This document shows positions 61,214 to 64,000 of a stretch of 64,000 bases of DNA, one piece after another. This stretch comes from Corynebacterium casei LMG S-19264. GTDB taxonomy: Bacteria; Actinomycetota; Actinomycetes; Mycobacteriales; Mycobacteriaceae. A program made the translations under genes and the position numbers. Where the stretch lies: positions 2,584,009 through 2,648,008 of the forward strand of contig NZ_CP004350.1 in assembly GCF_000550785.1 (NCBI RefSeq). The letters run 5' to 3'. Position 1 is the stretch's first letter; each line of letters starts with the position of its first letter. The notes beneath the pieces were generated by a model. That model did not search any database, was not told where the DNA came from, and was given only the letters and a program-made list of their open reading frames with translations.

Positions 61214-62398
61214 GTGAGTACAAACAGACCAAGATGCCCCATCTGTACAGGGCTAATGAAGAAAAACGGATACACACAAGCCGGCACCCAACGCTGGCGA
61301 TGCACACAAGGCTGCCGCGGATCCTCAGTAAGAAACAGCCAACAAGCCAGCAAAGACGCCGCAACCTTCCGACTGTTCTACACCTGGATCACCACGGGTC
61401 GTTCCCTCAACAGCCTCGCACAAGAACACAACACCACCCGCCAAACCCTGCACGCACGCATGAAATGGTGCTGGCTGATACAACCTAACGTAGAAATCGA
61501 CCACAATAGGGTCTATGACCAGCTATTTATCGACGGCACCTACCTCAACAAACAGTGCCTGCTCATCGCCGCAAGCCTCGACCACGTCGTCGCATGGCTG
61601 TGGTGCGATAAAGAATCCACCACCAACTACATCAAACTCATCTCCCAACTACAGCCCCCACTGATCATCACCCTCGACGGCGGGACCGGAGCCTTATCAG
61701 CAATCCAAAAATGCTGGCCCACCAGCCACATTCAACGCTGCACCGTCCACGTTCAACGCCATATCAGACGCCAAACCACCTCCAGGCCACGCACAGAAGC
61801 AGGCAAAGCCATCTACGCACTAGCCCTGTCGCTGACCAAAGTAGAAACCCCCGACGACGCCTACCAATGGACTACAAACCTGCTGGCCACCCACGAGTTT
61901 TACAAACCCACACTCGCTAAGAAAACCTTTTATAAACGCGGTCAACACCCCAGCGGGAAAACCTGGGACTGGACACACAAACGAGACCGCACAGCCATGA
62001 ATTCGCTAAACAACCTCAACAGCAAAAAATGGCTATTTACCTGGATAGAACCACCCGAAGGATTCATTGGAACACCAAAATCCACCACCAACAGCCTTGA
62101 AGGTGGCATCAACTCACCGCTCAAACTCCTCGCCAGAAACCACCGCGGAATGAGCAAAGAACACCAACGCACCGCCATCGATTGGTGGCTCGCATCAAAA
62201 ACGCAGCTGCCTGCCGAGCCCGTAAAGACCGCCAGGCAGCAACGCTGGGGTAAAGACGCACTCGCCAAAGTCAACGCCTTACTCGAAGCGGAATCACCCA
62301 CACCACCAGAAATCGGTGGCCCAAGCGGATACGACACCGCAATCGATACCACCTACCAGCACTCTATGGGAATACAGAAAGGATGGCTAGGTAGATAA
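61214..62398 (+). CDS. IS1249-group transposase, copy 2
   Basis: The protein is the same as that of copy 1 except for Gln in place of Lys in the AIQKCWP segment after the second catalytic Asp. The zinc ribbon and all DDE residues are intact, so it is probably active. GTG 61214 is preferred, giving 394 residues; the open frame reaches back to 61154. Confidence 0.9.
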   Translation: MSTNRPRCPICTGLMKKNGYTQAGTQRWRCTQGCRGSSVRNSQQASKDAATFRLFYTWITTGRSLNSLAQEHNTTRQTLHARMKWCWLIQPNVEIDHNRVYDQLFIDGTYLNKQCLLIAASLDHVVAWLWCDKESTTNYIKLISQLQPPLIITLDGGTGALSAIQKCWPTSHIQRCTVHVQRHIRRQTTSRPRTEAGKAIYALALSLTKVETPDDAYQWTTNLLATHEFYKPTLAKKTFYKRGQHPSGKTWDWTHKRDRTAMNSLNNLNSKKWLFTWIEPPEGFIGTPKSTTNSLEGGINSPLKLLARNHRGMSKEHQRTAIDWWLASKTQLPAEPVKTARQQRWGKDALAKVNALLEAESPTPPEIGGPSGYDTAIDTTYQHSMGIQKGWLGR

Positions 62399-62538
62399 CA
62401 CAATGTCCGCCGGCAACACACCGACAGACACACTTTTCTTTACTTAACCCTTGGTGAAACAAATCAGAACAGCTTGGCAACAGGGGCCATGGATCGCAAA
62501 AAGCGCCAGCTTTCGCTGACGCTTCTTACTTCACAATG

Positions 62539-62612
62539 CGACCCTGACGGGACTTGAACCCGCGACCTCCGCCGTGACAGGGCGGCGCGCTAACCAACTG
62601 CGCCACAGGGCC
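62539..62612 (-). tRNA. tRNA-Asp (GTC), second copy
   Basis: This 74-nt tRNA is identical to the copy at 58632-58705, with anticodon GTC. It lies 27 bases from tRNA-Glu in the usual corynebacterial Glu-Asp order, and the IS right end is about 90 bases away. Confidence 0.95.
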
Positions 62613-62635
62613 AATTTGCTGTGGAATTACTTCCG

Positions 62636-62708
62636 TACCCCCAACGGGATTCGAACCCGTGCCGCCGCCGTGAAAGGGCGGTGTCCTAGGCCGCTAGACG
62701 ATGGGGGC
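62636..62708 (-). tRNA. tRNA-Glu (TTC)
   Basis: The minus strand folds as a 73-nt tRNA with acceptor GCCCCCA/TGGGGGT and anticodon TTC in CTTTCAC. It is the first gene of the cluster in the direction of transcription. Confidence 0.95.
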
Positions 62709-62795
62709 CTGTCGCTCTTGGCGACTTCCAAAAATATACTTGAAGTAGACTGGTAAACAAAATCGCACCCCCCTTAGTCAAAGAAAGGGCAGGTC

Positions 62796-63128
62796 ATGAC
62801 CGAAAAATCAAGCACTTGCAGTTGCCACGAACCTGGGCAACATGGATACAACTCTGATGAGGAATCGAAGAAGAAATACCTCGCTCGCCTCAAGCGCATT
62901 GAGGGCCAAACCCGTGGAATTCATCGCATGGTTGATGAGGATCAGTATTGCATTGACATCATCACCCAGATTTCAGCGGTGAAGTCTGCGCTAGAGAATG
63001 TCTCCCTGGCGTTATTAGAAGACCACATTGCGCATTGCGTTGCCGGTGCTTCGAAGGAGGACGGCACTGTCGATCAGGAGATGCTCGATGAGGCCATGCG
63101 AGCGATTAAAAAATTGTTAAAGAGCTAA
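62796..63128 (+). CDS. CsoR/RcnR-family metal-sensing repressor
   Basis: The 110-residue helical protein has the CsoR ligand set Cys52, His77 and Cys81, with the same spacing as Cys36/His61/Cys65 of M. tuberculosis CsoR, which points to copper(I) sensing. The N-terminus has extra Cys and His residues (CSCHEPGQH). Repressors of this family bind DNA as tetramers and leave it when metal binds. No copper ATPase or chaperone gene is in the window, so the target is elsewhere or beyond the right edge. Ribosome site AAAGGGCAGG precedes ATG 62796. Confidence 0.9.
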   Translation: MTEKSSTCSCHEPGQHGYNSDEESKKKYLARLKRIEGQTRGIHRMVDEDQYCIDIITQISAVKSALENVSLALLEDHIAHCVAGASKEDGTVDQEMLDEAMRAIKKLLKS

Positions 63129-63215
63129 TCTCACGTTTTAGCTCGCTCAAACGTCTACTAGGTGAAACTATTAGCAAGTCCCTTAAACCAGGAGATTAAA
63201 CCAGGAGGTAGCACG

Positions 63216-63743
63216 ATGCCGAATGTGCGACACGGAACGATTAAGACCGTGCTCGGTGAGCTCACCCTGGTTGCTGCTCGTGATCAGGATGGTGACGGCC
63301 TGGCCGCGATCTATTTTCCCGGCCATTGGTATCTTCCGGAGCAGTCCTCATTCGGCACGGCTGTCGATGCCTCCGTGGATGAGCTCTTCCAGACCGTCAA
63401 GGCGCAGCTTGATGAATACTTCGATGGGCAGCGCACGCAGTTCACCATCCCACTTGCTCCACAAGGAAATGAGTTCTCCCAGAAAGTGTGGGCGATGCTG
63501 CAGGATATTCCCTTTGGGCAGACCATGACTTATGGCGACATCGCCGAGCGCATGGGCAACAAACACCTACCGCAGCGCGTGGGTCAGGTGGTGGGACGCA
63601 ACCCTATTAGCATGATCATTCCGTGCCACCGCGTTATCGGTTCGGATGGTTCGCTGACCGGTTATGCCGGCGGCTTAGAGCGTAAGCGTTTCCTTCTGGA
63701 ATTAGAAGAGCCAGCCGAAGTCACCGAATCCCGGCTATTTTAG
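63216..63743 (+). CDS. ogt: O6-alkylguanine-DNA alkyltransferase
   Basis: The 175-residue protein removes alkyl groups from O6 of guanine onto its own cysteine. The suicide site IIPCHRVIG has Cys137. QDIPFGQTMTYGDIAERMG is the DNA-binding helix part, with the arginine finger in RVGQVVGRNP. AGGAGG stands right before ATG 63216; the longer frame from 63162 is unlikely. It lacks an Ada-type N-terminal domain. Confidence 0.93.
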   Translation: MPNVRHGTIKTVLGELTLVAARDQDGDGLAAIYFPGHWYLPEQSSFGTAVDASVDELFQTVKAQLDEYFDGQRTQFTIPLAPQGNEFSQKVWAMLQDIPFGQTMTYGDIAERMGNKHLPQRVGQVVGRNPISMIIPCHRVIGSDGSLTGYAGGLERKRFLLELEEPAEVTESRLF

Positions 63744-63764
63744 GCCAACTGCGTTGATCCCCTG

Positions 63765-64000
63765 ATGAATCTTCCTTTTGAGCAGTCCGTGGAGCTCCAC
63801 GGCACCACCGTGTTGCGGGTTTGCCGCGCGATTCTTGGCCCGGGCACAGACGCCGATGACGCTTGGTCCGAGACCTTCCTCGCAGCAATGAAAGCCTGGC
63901 CCGAACTGGATGACAGCACCAACGTGGAAGCCTGGCTGGTGCGCGTCTCACACCACAAAGCTGTTGATATCACCCGCCAGCAAGCCCGGCGCGCGCGTGT
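63765..64000 (+). CDS. ECF-type sigma factor, N-terminal part (cut by the window edge)
   Basis: A frame without stop runs from ATG 63765 to the window end. It encodes sigma region 2 typical for ECF sigma-70 factors: VLRVCRAILGPGTDADDAWSETFLAAMKAWPEL, then NVEAWLVRVSHHKAVDITRQQARRAR. The start is 22 bases after the ogt stop, so the two genes may be co-transcribed. TTG 63754 in another frame soon meets a stop. The C-terminal region 4 and any anti-sigma gene lie outside. Confidence 0.8.
   Translation, partial: MNLPFEQSVELHGTTVLRVCRAILGPGTDADDAWSETFLAAMKAWPELDDSTNVEAWLVRVSHHKAVDITRQQARRAR

Larger units (their letters stand above)
61053..62450 (+). mobile_element. IS1249-like insertion sequence (IS256 family), copy 2
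   Basis: The 1398-bp element is nearly identical to copy 1 and has complete inverted repeats (GGGTTAAGTAAAG at both ends). Its flanks differ: TTAACGTT on the left (61045-61052) and TTGGTGAA on the right (62451-62458), so no target duplication is present. A deletion or recombination beside this copy is likely. The internal terminator is at 61116-61154. Confidence 0.92.

Overview
The window is a Corynebacterium chromosome segment carrying the inner end of an integrated, actinobacterial-type conjugative element. Host assignment rests on the order nrdF - gntR1-like regulator - nrdE/nrdI/nrdH - rpmJ, then nadE, pgm, two crcB genes, an rRNA operon, murA, ramA, cysK and cysE. As I remember it, this parallels the C. 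glutamicum map. NrdF has exactly the metal-ligand numbering known for C. ammoniagenes, and RamA and leaderless-looking promoters also fit. Species is not resolved.

Region 1 (1 to about 14.49 kb) is clearly higher in G+C than the rest and is an integrative (conjugative) element. It holds the 3' part of a methyltransferase gene, two unknown genes, a VirD4/TraG-type coupling protein, a ~1900-residue DNA methylase-helicase with a second gene overlapping its 5' part in another frame, an SSB, a DUF4913-like and a DUF6349-like protein, a small membrane protein, an excisionase-like protein and a tyrosine integrase. Its right end lies between the integrase start (14202) and the nrdF terminator (14493). 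No relaxase or replication gene is visible; the element continues to the left of the window.

Region 2 (14.5-35.4 kb) is core and accessory chromosome. It has the manganese-type class Ib ribonucleotide reductase set, a sugar porter, NAD synthetase, a two-gene DHFR-like/fructosamine kinase unit and a four-gene siderophore uptake operon behind a DtxR-like box. It also has a cupin, a ferredoxin-reductase-type flavoprotein, a frameshifted HNH nuclease gene and a methyltransferase. The last is divergent from a PrpD-like/ComA-like gene pair that carries a good DtxR box at its promoter. A TetR regulator with three matching palindromes then controls a GAP/Sap-type membrane exporter.

Region 3 (36.3-39.1 kb) holds two different IS1249-group (IS256 family) insertion sequences placed 20 bp apart, each with an intact 8-bp target duplication, just before tRNA-Ala. 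Region 4 (39.3-47.4 kb) holds a DsbA-like protein, a MauE/DoxX-like protein, phosphoglucomutase, two fluoride channel genes, a MacB/FtsX-type ABC exporter and a universal stress protein. Region 5 (47.5-53 kb) is a complete 16S-23S-5S operon on the minus strand, without spacer tRNAs. Region 6 (53.6-58.5 kb) is murA (drug-insensitive Asp form), ramA, cysK, cysE and two related small acetyltransferase genes.

Region 7 (58.5-62.7 kb) is a tRNA cluster (Phe, Asp, Asp, Glu). Its two identical tRNA-Asp genes bracket a large von Willebrand A surface protein and a second copy of the first IS, this one without a target duplication. The window ends with a CsoR-type metal repressor, an O6-alkylguanine DNA alkyltransferase and the start of an ECF-type sigma factor gene.
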